Assembly (NCBI GenBank): GCA_002749535.1
Contig: MZZL01000387.1
Coordinates: 622,090-686,089, forward strand
Length of the DNA stretch: 64,000 nt
DNA from: Apophysomyces variabilis
Lineage: Eukaryota > Mucoromycota > Mucoromycetes > Mucorales > Mucoraceae
Direction: 5' to 3'
Position 1 is the stretch's first letter. Each line of letters opens with the position of its first letter. The notes under the pieces were generated by a model. The model was not told the origin of the DNA, did no database searches, and was given only the letters and a program-made list of their open reading frames with translations. This document shows positions 34,232-45,483 of the stretch, one piece after another. The position numbers and the translations under genes are program-made.

Positions 34232-35568
34232 AGATAGTTTATTTCAAACCACAGCAAGACCAGTTTATTTAAAGAAGTGGGTCTCTATTTTTTGCATCTA
34301 ACGAAAAAGCTCTCAGAGTGTCTGATCCATTCTTGACAGTCTGAGCACTTTACTTTTCGCGCTTCTTGAACAATACGCTCTTGAACGTTATCGTCACTTG
34401 TAAGGGCTCCTTTCTTACCCTAGCCTTCACTTTGGCCCAAGACTCTTATATTGGGTTGAGAAAGGGCGAGTAGGGAGGAAGATAGAAACCTTTGTATCCT
34501 CTTTCTTCGACCAAATGCTTAACCTTGACTTTTGTATGGATGGGCGCATTATCCATGACAAGATAATAACCATTCATTCCGTGGTAATCCAATCTTTTGT
34601 GATTGCCTAATAGACAAAGTTTAAGATATAATAGAAGAAAAGGAGAACATACCTACATTGAGAGAAAATAAAAGTGGAATGTAAAGACAATACAATTGAG
34701 CAGAACCGGGAACTGGATACCATTGCCCTGACAGCTTCTGATGCCATAACTGACAGAGACGGATATGATATCATCAATGACGTACAGAAACGAACGAAGA
34801 GGGTTTATTTCCTCTACAGACGTTCCATTATGTTCAAGACCTTCTATCAGACTGAGTCCGTTTCTACTCTTGGGAGAATTGTTGTCTTATCTCTGAATCG
34901 TTGTCATCTATAAGACATCCATCGATTTCTTATCCATGACTGTGATTTTTGGTTTCAGTGACCCGAGCAATATAAACGCGAAGGGACAACACCTTTTCTG
35001 CTCCTTGGCTCTGTTATCCAAAACATCCCCGGTATGTACTTTACATTGATTATATGTACAGAATGACTGATATACCTCTTCTGTAACCTTTAGCCTGCAT
35101 GACCTTTGTCCCGAATCACCTTGGTTGTGTGAATAAGCTCTTTGCACTCCACTAGGTAAGTGAAAAAGAAACTTTGTCCGTTTATGCACAGTGCCATTCA
35201 TTATCTTCTGCTTCCAAGTCCTCGCCAGGTGTTGCATCGCTTCAAGCCCTGTGCAGTGCGTTACTTTCGACCGGCCACTCATGGAAGCCGTGACTCTCTC
35301 TCTCTCGCCGCCCCCACCGATACAGGTGCGGGGCCGGCCCCTACCTTTGGGTAGGATTACCCTTCGGGGGCAAGTAAAAAAAAATGTCAAGCTATCCTTC
35401 CTTTTACTAACCATGAACGTACTTTTTACGCTGCTCGTATGAATTTTGTTCCACTGGAGGACCAAGTTGAGATAAGTAAAATATATTTCCCGCATAATCC
35501 ATTTACTAATGACGCATATTTATTCCCTTTTAGCGTTAACTTGATCCTTGCATGGATGCAAAATTTAC
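34232..35568 (-). mobile_element. Decayed Tc1/IS630-like DNA transposon, copy B
   Basis: Same length, orientation and order of parts as copy A at 2833-4145, about 31.4 kb away. It starts with the same GATAGTTTATTTCAAACCAC end and finishes with the ~130-bp palindromic tip at 35438-35568. A 195-codon open frame on the minus strand (34908-35495) is unbroken here but broken in copy A. I could not match it to a known domain. The block 34586-34930 is identical to its counterpart in copy A, while the flanks differ at many sites. Confidence 0.75.
34262..34625 (-). pseudogene. Broken transposase fragment, copy B
   Basis: Aligns by eye with the fragment at 2866-3230 and keeps traces of the same catalytic blocks. 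It has small indels and substitutions, including changes next to the Glu block, and no long frame survives. It is more decayed than copy A in this part. Confidence 0.6.
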
Positions 35569-36125
35569 TTAGAGTAGCGTAAAAAATTGTTCAATAAACA
35601 ATATACGGAATATCACTAACGTTAGATAAATGATTGATAAATATAAATGAAATAACCGCAACAGCTGTGCGATGTCACTTCCGGGAAGATATGCTGCCCC
35701 GTCTCGTGAACTTGATCATATATGATACTTAAAGCGCTATAAACCTATAAGTGTAGACCTTTGCCTAATTTTTACTGGCTTTGCTTTCACATGCAAATAT
35801 TCGAGAAATGATTGTATTTCTACTAGAACTTGATAGGGATATCTTACTACAGCCATTTGCGAACATAATTTATTTCGAGATTCAGAGAAGGACCCGGCTT
35901 ATACTTATCCAAATCAATTGAACAAGGTCGTACATAAAAAATCTGCAAGACCTTCCAACTTTGTCTTTCGCTGCGTGTCGGATTCCTCTTGTTCTTTTTA
36001 TGCCAAAAGCATTGCCTTCGGGTCTTCACCGTGTTGGGATCGCCCGCTCACGTGATTGCACTGCAATTTTTTCTTTTGGTCCGTGTGCTGAAGCTTTTTT
36101 ATTTTCCAGATCTACTCGCTATAAC
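35569..36125. other. Intergenic, 5' flank of the EAPP gene
   Basis: AT-rich. An open frame runs upstream of the chosen ATG from 35961, but the added residues are hydrophobic and not conserved-looking, so I treat it as leader. Confidence 0.5.
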
Positions 36126-36862
36126 ATGGATGTATCGATGAATGAAGAGACCAATGCGAAGAGGGAAGAGTATTACGACGAAGTCTATTTTGATTCCGAT
36201 GAGGAGAGTGATGATCCTTCCCCAGGAATCGGACTTCCCGGGAAAAAGAAAAAGGCAGGTACGGTAGGAGGATCCAGCATAAATGAAAACGATCGGAATT
36301 TAATGACTGACAAAACCTCCCATTGCTCTGTAGAAGATAGTTCTAAGAAGAAGGTCTTATCGGACGATCAGTTGCTATACGACCCTAATTTAGACGATGA
36401 AGACGAAGCTTGGGTGAATGAGCAAATTAAAAGTAAGGGAAGCAAACAAACAACAGAAAAGGATACTGATTCGCTCTTTCTTGCGTATTCTAATAGAGGC
36501 GGCGCCAAAGAAAAAGAAGAATCAAGCAGAAGCAAAAACAGATGCTATATTGACTTGTCCATTATGTTTTGTTCCGCTATGTTTCAGCTGTCAACGGTAT
36601 ACCATCGATTTACTGCTATCAAGTATCCTTAAGCTCACCTCTCTACCCTTTTTCCTCTAGACATGACAGGTATCCAAATCAGTATCGTGCCATGTTTGTT
36701 CGGAATTGCAAGGTGATCCGCACAGAACGGTATAAGTACAAAGAAAAGGGAGAGGAAGAAGAAGAAGCGTATTACATCGTCCGATGTCAATCATGCGACA
36801 CACATGTAGCCATGATGGATGAGGAAGAGATATACCATTTTTTCAATGTCATTGCCACTTAA
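36126..36862 (+). CDS. E2F-associated phosphoprotein (EAPP) homologue
   Basis: Small zinc-binding nuclear protein; in animals it modulates E2F transcription, and its role in fungi is unknown. Exons: 36126-36432, 36497-36596 and 36661-36862, giving 202 residues. The N-terminus is acidic (EVYFDSDEESDDPSPG). LYDPNLDDEDEAWVNEQIK leads into the conserved zinc region. Splicing yields TDAILTCPLCFVPLCFSCQR, and NQYRAMFVRNCKVI, CQSCDTHVAMMDEEEIYHFF and a short end follow. The four-Cys pattern (CPLC, CFSC) and final CQSC match the family. The first intron must be removed to keep the frame; unspliced reading drifts at residue 103. Identity is strong. Confidence 0.87.
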
Positions 36863-37036
36863 AGAACCCCTTTGTCACAAAAAAAAGGTAATGCTTCCAA
36901 TAGCGAATCCCCCAAACCTGTTTGTTGTTTTTTTCATTTCTCCCTTGTCATTTTTTCCAATTGTACTGTATATTTGTGTCTTCCGCATAATTGCTTGAAA
37001 TGCAACAATAGCTGCTATTGCTATTAAAGTTTTACT

Positions 37037-37374
37037 ATGAACAACGGCTCAATTGTTGTAGCCTATTTGGGTGTTGAATCTTATTCTTCATTGCGTGCAT
37101 GATGTAACTTTTTCTATTGTTCTAATGTGGTTGTTCCATAATGCAAGATTAAAGAAGTTACCCATCCAATCAAAATAAAATACGAGGACAGCAGACTTCA
37201 TACCTTTGTAGAAAGCCTGCAGTTACCGCAAGGTATCCTTTTCTCTGTTCCCTCTCTTTCGTTGATTGATAGTTACATATACAGTTACTTTTAGATACTG
37301 CATTTGACTGGTTCCTGTATGCCTACCTGCCCAAGGTCGGCTTTATCGGATGTTATCCCGCTCAACCCAATTGA
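37037..37374 (+). CDS. Small spliced ORF, 61 residues, unknown
   Basis: Not recognised. Three exons (37037-37057, 37148-37232 and 37295-37374) join in phase from an ATG to a TGA. The product contains EVTHPIKIKYEDSRLHTFVE and then TAFDWFLYAYLPKVGFIG. It is compact and rich in aromatic residues, with no signal peptide or transmembrane span. The introns have normal borders (GTAGCC with TGCAAG; GTATCC with TTTTAG). The first exon is only 21 nt and is the weakest part. An overlapping 75-codon frame at 37304-37531 is the competing interpretation. It lies between EAPP and the BAR-SH3 gene. Confidence 0.4.
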
Positions 37375-37616
37375 AGCGGAGGTCAAGACCTTCCCTGAAC
37401 ACGGTCAAAGAAAGCATCCATTGCCCCAATTGATGTGTTGTTTTTGTAATGACCTTGGTATTGCATTTCACTTTGTGATCCTTCGTTTTGTCACCATATG
37501 CGGTTGTCACACTTTACGCCAGAAAGTTTGAGTGGACTGGGTCAGAATTTTCGTCTCGCACCCAACTGTGAGAAATCTGCGTCTTCTTTTTTTCTGCCTT
37601 CTTATTATAAAGTGCC

Positions 37617-39446
37617 ATGAGTTGGAAGGTGAGCAAAATAGAAGGACAAACCCATGGAGGAGAAATACATGAAAGAGAGGGGGAGAGCTGTGGCGTTCAT
37701 CTTCAGGGAAAACATTAGAACCTCATATTCCTCTATAGGGTTTAACGAAAGCTGTGAGTCGATTACCCCATCAAATCTTGTCCAAGAAATCAGAAAGTCA
37801 GGCATAAGAAACAAAGAACAAAAAAAAGCCTATGGAGAGATGTAGAGAGACTGACAGATGTTGGGTTTCCCTATTCAGCAACCAGGGACGAGGAATTTAT
37901 TGCATTAGAGAAAAAGTTCAATGAACAGATCAAGATTGTCGAGAAATTGCAGAAAGATGGGCAGACCTTTCGTGATGCTGTTTCTGGTAAGTCTTGTTTT
38001 TTATTTTGGTTTTATGGGTCTGCCTAAGGTTGGATAAGCGAGAATTCATTTTCCATTTTATCTTATTACCTTAGCTTTGTTAATGCATCAGACATCGATG
38101 TCCGCTTTCATGGCCACCATCTATAGTTCCAATTTGGGCGTAGAAGTGGAGGAAGGTGGTGTCCAACGTCGGTTCCAGCAGACACCTGCTGCTGCCCTTC
38201 AAGCGGTGAATGATGCTGAGGCTGCCATGGATTACTGTCGAGCTGAGATATTACCAGAGTTGGTAAAGTGAAACAGACAGGAACCCGTTTTCTTTTGCTT
38301 GGCTCCTCTTGGCAAGCTAATGGTATGGTTTAGGATGCAGTGGATCGTTATGTGATTGGACCAACAATGCAAATGATGGAGATCATGAAGATTATCCAAA
38401 AGACAATGACCAAACGCAACCACAAACTGATTGATTATGATCGACATCGCACCAGTCTGAATAAGCTTAAAGCAAAGGAACAACGCAGTTTCAATGAAGA
38501 GAAACAAATCTTAAAACTCGAGGCTCAACTGGAGACGGCCACTCAAGATTACCAGTATCTGAATGATATGCTCAAACAACAATTGCCTCAATTCTTTTAT
38601 CTCAAGACACAGTTTATCCGTCCTGTGTTTGAGCAGTTCTATTACTTGCAATGCAAGATTTATGGCATGATTTATGCGCGTTGTCATGAATTAATCAATG
38701 CAAATAATCAGCATTTTGTAACTCAATCGATGGGCGTAGAAGAAGGATACCAATGGCGTAAATCCCAAAGAGACGGTCGTGCTGAATTGGAGAATCTGGA
38801 TTTACTGAAAGCTGGAGGAAAAACATGGATTGCTGGTAATATAAAGAAAAAGAGAAAAAAAAAAGGAAGGAGAGAAAAGGCAATATAACCTTGGGATGTA
38901 TTCTATTGTTGTTCTTCTCTTAGCCTCTGGTGGATCCACCACATCTAAGCTTTCATTGAAGGAACGTGCCGCTTTGAAGCAACAAGAAGCAGGTGGATCT
39001 TACTCATCGCCGTCTTCTCCCGATATGGGTAATAGCAGTACCTCACCTCCACCTGCGTATGGTTCCCCTGCGGGTGGTGTGACTTTGGAGGCCACACCGA
39101 TCTCCATGGGGAAAACCCCAGCATGGACGCAACAACAACAACAACAACATCAACAGCGAGCCCCTCCACCTCCTCCACCCCCGTCGTCGAAACCTTCCCG
39201 TGTTCAATATGTCGTGGCCTTGTACGACTATGATGCGCAGGCTGAAGGTGATCTGAGTTTTAGAAACGGCGATAGAATAGAAGTATTGGAACGAACAGCG
39301 GATGTCAATGACTGGTGGACAGGACGTCTACACGGTGTAAGCGGAATTTTCCCAGGTAAAAAAAAAAAAGGAAAATTATGGCAACAACTGAACGAATTCA
39401 ATTTTTTTTTTTATTTTGGATAGGAAACTATGTATCTGAGGTGTAA
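37617..39446 (+). CDS. RVS167: BAR-SH3 endocytic protein, Rvs167/Hob1 type
   Basis: Curves membranes at actin patches and aids vesicle scission, usually as a dimer with Rvs161. Exons: 37617-37628, 37739-37796, 37879-37986, 38075-38262, 38334-38835, 38924-39355 and 39424-39446, giving 440 residues. It starts MSWKGLTKAVSRLPHQ, as in Hob1/Rvs167. The BAR domain runs from about 25 to 260 (EEFIALEKKFNEQIKIVEKL, DRYVIGPTMQMME, LIDYDRHRTSLNKLK, PQFFYLKTQFIRPVFEQFYY). A Pro/Gln/Ser linker follows. The SH3 domain sits at about 380-438 (ALYDYDAQAEGDLSFRNGD, WWTGRLHG, GIFPGNYV). The junction between exons 2 and 3 uses a weak donor (GTCAGG) and is the least certain step. Confidence 0.9.
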
Positions 39447-40436
39447 AGGTCATTCCGCCTTTGAAAGGGAATGAGAAAAAGAAAAAAAGAGAAATAAAAG
39501 CAGGCTCATCCTAACGGAAATAGGTGATCTCACCTTTGTTTTTTTATTTCCTTTTTCTGTTAGCCATCATAATAAACAAAAAAAAAAGGTTTATTAACAT
39601 CACTAGGTGCAAGTGTCTAGAACGCAATATTCGCTGAAAACAGAAGAAAAAGGTCATAGCTTTTCTTAATGATGTTTGTTACAGCTCAGAAGGTTTTACT
39701 TTAGGTCCTGCATAGGATATATATTGCGTTTTGAGCATGTGAGAAATGTGACCATGCTCAGTTGACCCAAGTTTACCCTCTATCGCCGAAATAGCATATG
39801 CTAATGGACAATACGATGGAATGAATTGGTCATGATTGTTCTCTTTCGTTTCCTTGTGAATTTTTTTCTTCTTTTTTTTTTTGTTTTTTTATCTTTATTC
39901 ATTTTTAGACAGAAAAGAATAAAAAAAAAAGAAAGGAAAAATATATTTCTGAGATGGTTTGGGCAAAAAAAAAAGTTCCACGTAAAAAAAAACCGACAAA
40001 GAGAGAGAGAGTGTGTGTGTGTGTGTGTGACTGAGTGAGGGATAGAAAGGGAATCCTTGTCCCTTTTTTTTTTTTTTTTTTTGAGGGTGAATATGCATGG
40101 CGCAGATATGTTGTGGAGTTGAGTGAGTGGGTGGGTGGGTTGGATGCGTGTTGTGTATATGTATGTGTGTATGTGTCACCAAAAATTCAAAGAAGCTGGA
40201 GTAAGGGTCAGCGGGCTTGGTGTTGATGTTTCAAAGGGAAACTTTGGGTATATGTTACGCGTTCATTTTAAGGCCGGAGGGAATCGTCGTTATTCTGATC
40301 GAGCAGAGGGGCATGAAGTAAGAAAGTAAAAGACGAAGACCATGGATAGATAGATAGAGAGGGAACGGAGGGCTTTTTTTTTCTTTCTTGTTGTTGTTTC
40401 TTTTTGGTTTTCTTCTTGGGGCGTATGGCATTATTT
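39447..40436. other. Intergenic with simple repeats
   Basis: Convergent 3' ends of the BAR-SH3 and kinase genes. Rich in A and T runs, with a (GA)n(GT)n tract at about 40001-40029, a T run at 40063-40081, a GTGG-rich stretch near 40123-40143, and GTAT-type repeats to 40175. No gene was found. Confidence 0.6.
40001..40029. repeat. (GA)n(GT)n dinucleotide microsatellite
   Basis: A run of GA units passes directly into about nine GT units. Likely length-variable between strains. Confidence 0.85.
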
Positions 40437-42342
40437 TTAATTGGGAGGCAGTACTTGGTTGACAAATCGTGCTAATTCCACCGAGTTGGCGCACCGCAGC
40501 AACTTACTTTGTACATGTGCATCAATTTCCTAATGGTAGTTTATAAGAAAATAAATAAATCAGCAAAATGAGAAGAAAAAAAGAAAACATAGGGGAAGAT
40601 CCCTATGTTATATAGTGTGTGTATGTGTTTTCTTACCTGAAGTACATCCCGTGCGGAAGGTCGTTTACTTGGTTTCTCGTCAAGTAACCATGCAACCAAT
40701 CCCCGCATGTACATGGATGGGTAACTGTACGTAAAGGTTGGGCTGGGTTCACTGAGGATGGTACCAAACAATTCGATTTCATCCTTGATCAGGTAATGTG
40801 GCGGAACTCGGTCCATCATTTCAATGACAGTGATGCCCAGAGACCACATGTCCACTTTTTCATCATAATACTGTTCACGAATGACTTCAGGTGCCATCCA
40901 TTTAGAAGTGCCAAGACGGTCGCGATTTCGTTTGTTCATTCGGGTCGCCAGACCAAAATCAGCTGTGCGTACACAAACAAAAAGAAAAAAAATCATAATG
41001 TGAGTGGTTACTTTTTTCCCTCTGCCTCTCTCTTTCTCGGGGTGGGGAAAAGAGGGGATAAGGCTTACCAAGTTTCACTTCGCCATTCCAACCTAGTAAT
41101 AGATTTTCACATTTGATATCTCGATGAATAAATCCTTTGCCATGGAGATAAATCAAAGCCTTGAGACATTCACAGGCAATATAAACGGCAAAATTCTCCG
41201 GAATTCCACGTTGACAGAGAACGGCAAAAACAGAACAACGTTGGAGATCCATGGCCATCCAGACATCATCTCGCCATAGAGTGACTTCTCGTAATCGGAT
41301 AAGGTTAATATGACCTGTAGCCATAATCCGAAGTTCCCGGACGATGGCTGCACGGTATTCTCGGTCTGGATCCAATCGGCATCGTTTGATAGCCAGGTGT
41401 AGATTTTTCTTGTACCGATGCACTGCACGTACTACAGATCCATTCACACTAAAAAAAAAAAGTTTGGGTGAGTCGGATTTGCGACATTGGAAAAAAAGAA
41501 AAAGAAAATTTTAAAGTTTTACCCCGTGCCGATTTCCTTGAAACCACCATACTTGTTACGTGGATCCAGAGAGTTGACTTGGATTTGAGGGAGAGCTTTT
41601 CTGATACGTCTTTCAAATTCATTTTCATATCGAACCAAAGGTGGCAACTGCGGGATTTCGGAATTGAAGGCTGGTAACCAAGGTCGCTTGGAAATGTTCT
41701 TGTTTGGATTGAATGTACGTAGGTCATATGTCTTTGGCTCAATTTCCGGTTTCAAAAAACAATCGCTTCCAAGAATATTGGGAATTTCATAGAATCCCGG
41801 TGGTCTCCAAGCCTACAAATTTTGGAAAAAAAAAAGGATTTAATGCCATGTTACTTAGTGCCCATGTGATCTTTCACACAAACACACACAGAGAGAGAGA
41901 GAAAAGATGCGAGTTATTTTTTTTGCCTGATTTACCTTGACAGCATTATTATTGTTACTATTGGTCAAGGAAGATTGTGTCGCTTTTTGTTGTGCATTGA
42001 GAAACGATGGTCGTCGAAGACATCCCGTAGATCGTCGTTTCATCGTTAGATCGACTGTCAAGAGATCATTATTTTGGCGGGCAGCAGTAGTCGAAGATTT
42101 GGATTTTCGTAGATTGCCTAACGACGTCCTTTTGACCAATCCACCTGTGGCGCGCTAAAGAGGATTTTTTATTTTCCAAAAATGACAAGAAAAAAATTTA
42201 GTTCAGATCAAACGGGATGGTTTCTATCAATTCCACTTACAATTCTGTTTTCTTTAGCAGCTGCTAAGATATCTTTACCACAACTACTGGGTGGCAAGGC
42301 TTGTGTTTTGGTACTATGATGTGAAGTTCTTCGTTGTAGCAT
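40437..42342 (-). CDS. PAK/Ste20-like serine/threonine kinase without visible CRIB domain
   Basis: Exons: 42241-42342, 41936-42154, 41523-41812, 41069-41448, 40637-40962 and 40437-40529, giving 469 residues. The kinase domain covers about 195-450. It has the glycine loop IGTGVNGSVV, Lys in HLAIKRCRL, the catalytic loop [22 protein letters not shown], and the [10 protein letters not shown] activation segment with [23 protein letters not shown] and HRDIKCEN place it near the PAK/STE20 group. Before the kinase lie a basic Ser/Thr/Asn-rich stretch (residues 1-107) and a con­served-looking segment with [14 protein letters not shown] see no CRIB motif, so Cdc42 binding is not supported. All catalytic residues are present. 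Its relation to Ste20 versus Cla4 types is not settled. Confidence 0.88.
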
Positions 42343-44109
42343 GTTGGTTGGAATTAACAAAGAAAATAAGAAGAGTGAGAGTGAGAGAGATTAAAAAAAA
42401 AAAAAAGAGAAAAGAAGAGGGAAATCTGAGGGAGGGAAAAAGGGGAAGAAAGGGGTTGGAGAAGGGCTAGTTATGTATAATTTAAAGTTTTTGGGAAAAA
42501 GGTGACGATCAACAACATGGTAATGCCCTTTTCAAACAGAGAGAGAATGATTAGAGCAACTTATCGGCTTACAAGATTTTTAGTTCGTTTTTCCTTTGAA
42601 GGACCGATAAACACTTCATTGCGAAGTTAAGAAAAAAAAAGTGGCGTTGCAGGAGTTTGGGAGTGCTAAAAAGTGAGATGATCCACGTGTAGAATAGCCT
42701 TTCTAAGGAAGTTATCAAAGGTCCGCCTTAATGCTTACGGAAAGGATGTCAAAATGTCATCATCGTGATGCATCGCGTGAGATGACTGAGAGTTTTAAAA
42801 CCAATGATTGATTAATGAAATGTATATCTTCATTGCTTGTTTTGGGTATGACATGACATGGAAGATGGGAAATCACACCGTCGACCAGAGCCGGTAACTA
42901 AAGCAACCGGAGTATAAAATACGCTACGGAACTGAAGCCGGTCCACAAGGTGATACATTATTGTGCAACCTCAACTTTGTGCCTTCGGATCGGGGGGCTA
43001 TCGTTCCGTCGCCTAAGAATCACCGACATCGTGCGTTGCCTTAGCTATAGTAAAACTCTATCGCACTGTCCTCTCCTCTCATGGGGTCACTCTCTTTGTA
43101 TATAATTCTTTGTCATTGGTCGTCCTCGTAGAGACTTGTGTGATGTGATAAACGGTCTTTTTTCCTTTTTTTCTGTTTCTTATTATTTTCTTTTTCCTTT
43201 CTGTTTGCCTTTTGTTTTTCTTTTCTCACTCTTATTAATCTGCTGCATTTCATCTTTCGAAGCCGACGATGAGGACTGATGATCGATATATAAATCATAG
43301 TGCCTTATTGGCTCCCCGGAGTTGCAAAATCCAATTGCGATCGGTTGACGGTGGACACCTTTCCGTTACCATTTGGTTTCCCGTTCCGTGGTGACTCACA
43401 CTTTGACCATTATCCAAGAGGCACACAAGTGCCATCTTTGGCCAGAAATAACAATTTGCCGTAATCTTGGCAACCCAATGTCACGGACATGGGCAAAATG
43501 ACCCCACTCTTTCATTCCAGGTTCACGGTCTTGTTTTCTGCACCCCTATTCGGGGAAACGTGGATAGTTTTAAACGAGACACAATCAATATCTAATTCCA
43601 AAACTTTTTGTGCTAAAGCAATCATCATCTACCCTCTCCTGGTACATTCAATTTCAATGCCTTTTCTCTTCTATAGCCATACTCATCGTTGTGTTGGTGC
43701 CTTATTTAGTTATAGCCTACCCTAACGCTGCTGAAGAGAAGTGGGAATTGACATTCATCTTGCGAAACAAAAGACCAACGCTAACATATCAGACCAGCTC
43801 AATCGGGTTTGCTTTGTCAAAATGGGATGCATTAACAGCGAGGAGTAAAACTAGGTGACATAATCATGCAAACAGGGTGATCATGATTGGGAACAAGTTG
43901 AATTTAAATCAAAGTTGTTGACAGGTGACCTAATGATAAGAGCAAGTCAAAAAGCACAATGAGGTTTGCCTTTTGTAAAATCCATCTGTCATCCGTCATC
44001 ACACCCACTCATAAACGCACTTTGTCGCTCTTTTATAACATAATCACGCTGGGGAAAAAGCAGCATAATCCAAAATGATCATACTCTCGTCATACGTAGT
44101 GAAAGATAC
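42343..44109. other. Intergenic, 1.8 kb
   Basis: 5' flank of the kinase gene, purine-rich near 42360-42480, then unassigned sequence. A plus-strand open frame at 43610-43858 codes a hydrophobic stretch (SSIAILIVVLVPYLVIAYP) followed by a polar tail. It has no ATG-proximal support or family match, so I leave it as unproven. CCAAT-like motifs occur near 43306 and 43470. Confidence 0.45.
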
Positions 44110-44596
44110 TTAGCTCAGGCTATCAAGGGCTTTCTTGCATTCTAGCGATTCGTTGTCAACGTTGATGTTATGATCACTAGAAACAATAACTTCGGTTTTG
44201 ATTTTCGTTTTGTTCTTATTTGGCCGTGTTTTGTTTGTATTTACCATATATTTCGGTATAACTTTGTAACTAGCAAGTATGACCGGGTTTTCTCCATCCT
44301 GCATGCGATTTTCGCTTCGTCTTTTACTGAAGAAGGGATAGTACAAGGAGCGAGGGAAAAAAGAAATGGAAGGGACAGAAGTTGGAACGAGGGGATTCGG
44401 GAGATCAAGACTAGAAAAAGCCTAAATGAAAGTTTTTTTTGGAAGACCAAGCTCCACATATACATTTGGATGATGCTAGAATGGGATCAAAACAGGACTT
44501 GATTTGACCAATGGTCTCCAGTGCATAAATTTGGATTGATTCATTAGGATGACAATGGAAAAAACTGGGGTTGCTTTGGTTACGCCACCGCACCAT
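44110..44596 (-). CDS. Small three-exon gene, 93 residues, unknown
   Basis: Not recognised. Exons 44464-44596, 44245-44326 and 44110-44176 are all in phase, from an ATG at 44596 to a TAA. Introns begin GTATAT and GTAAAT and end TTCTTCAG and TTTCTAG, with good pyrimidine tracts before the acceptors. The joined protein reads through HPNESIQIYALETIGQIKSC, KLKDEAKIACRMEKTRSYLL and CDHNINVDNESLECKKALDS. It is helical and polar with spaced cysteines, and shows no signal or membrane span. Unspliced frames look like noise, which is why it is easily missed. Extra exons upstream are possible. The next gene is the divergent chitin synthase. Confidence 0.5.
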
Positions 44597-45483
44597 TTCT
44601 CGTCATTCCCTCTTTCTCTTTTCCTTCCTTGTAGGGTTAAATAGATTCTCTCTCAATTTAAGGATTTGTTGAAGTTGCATTCTTCTTTTTGAAGGCATCA
44701 ATTGATAAAAGACAAAATCTTGTATATAAGTGAGAAAGAGGGTACAAAGTGTAATAGAGAAGAAAATAAAAGCGAGGGGAAAGAAGGAAGATGGAAAAAG
44801 AAAGTAGGTTTGTTCATTTGTTTTTGTATTTATTTTGTTCTATTTTCTGTTATTACCGCATCGCATCTCTTTTGGTGAATAAAAGTGCACAGACTTGAAG
44901 AAAGAACGATCTGAACTTCGTCAATGACTCTACATCGCACATGTGCTTTTTCCTTTTCTATCATTTCGCTTAAGAAAGGTGAATGCATCTTTGTTGATCG
45001 TTTGGTTGCAACGACATCGCGTTGGATTGAAAAGTATCCTTAACATGCTTTTTGTCCCCTATATAACAAAAAAGGCTATTCTCTTCCTTTGCTTTTTACC
45101 CCAAAATAAGAACTTTTCTTTTCTTTAGTGCCTTGTGCCCCTGAGACTTATATCTCATTTTCGTTTCTCGCATCAATTGTCCATTTACTTTTGGTTCTTA
45201 GATCTCCCTCATATAACTTCTTTTTTTTCACCCCCCGTCCCCCTTTATCTCCCTTCCTTTTTCCTCTTCTTGTCTCTTCTTTTTACGTTGTTAACTATTT
45301 TTTTCCGTGTCTGTTGCCATTCGTTGTAATATTATTCTCAAGGTATCCTATCCAATCGTTTAGTAAAGAAAAGAAGGAGAGAGGTCGGGTCAAAGAAAAA
45401 TAGGTCGAAGCAAAAGTAATAAAGTTTTTGTTTTCTGCTCTGTAGATCGGTCACACTGCATCGCTTTTCGTCTTCCTCTAGAA
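44597..45483 (+). promoter_or_regulatory. Promoter and leader region of the chitin synthase gene
   Basis: No gene is seen. The plus strand from about 45120 to 45345 is strongly C/T-rich with long T runs, and a further C/T-rich run abuts the ATG at 45484. Shared with the divergent small gene at 44596. Confidence 0.4.
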
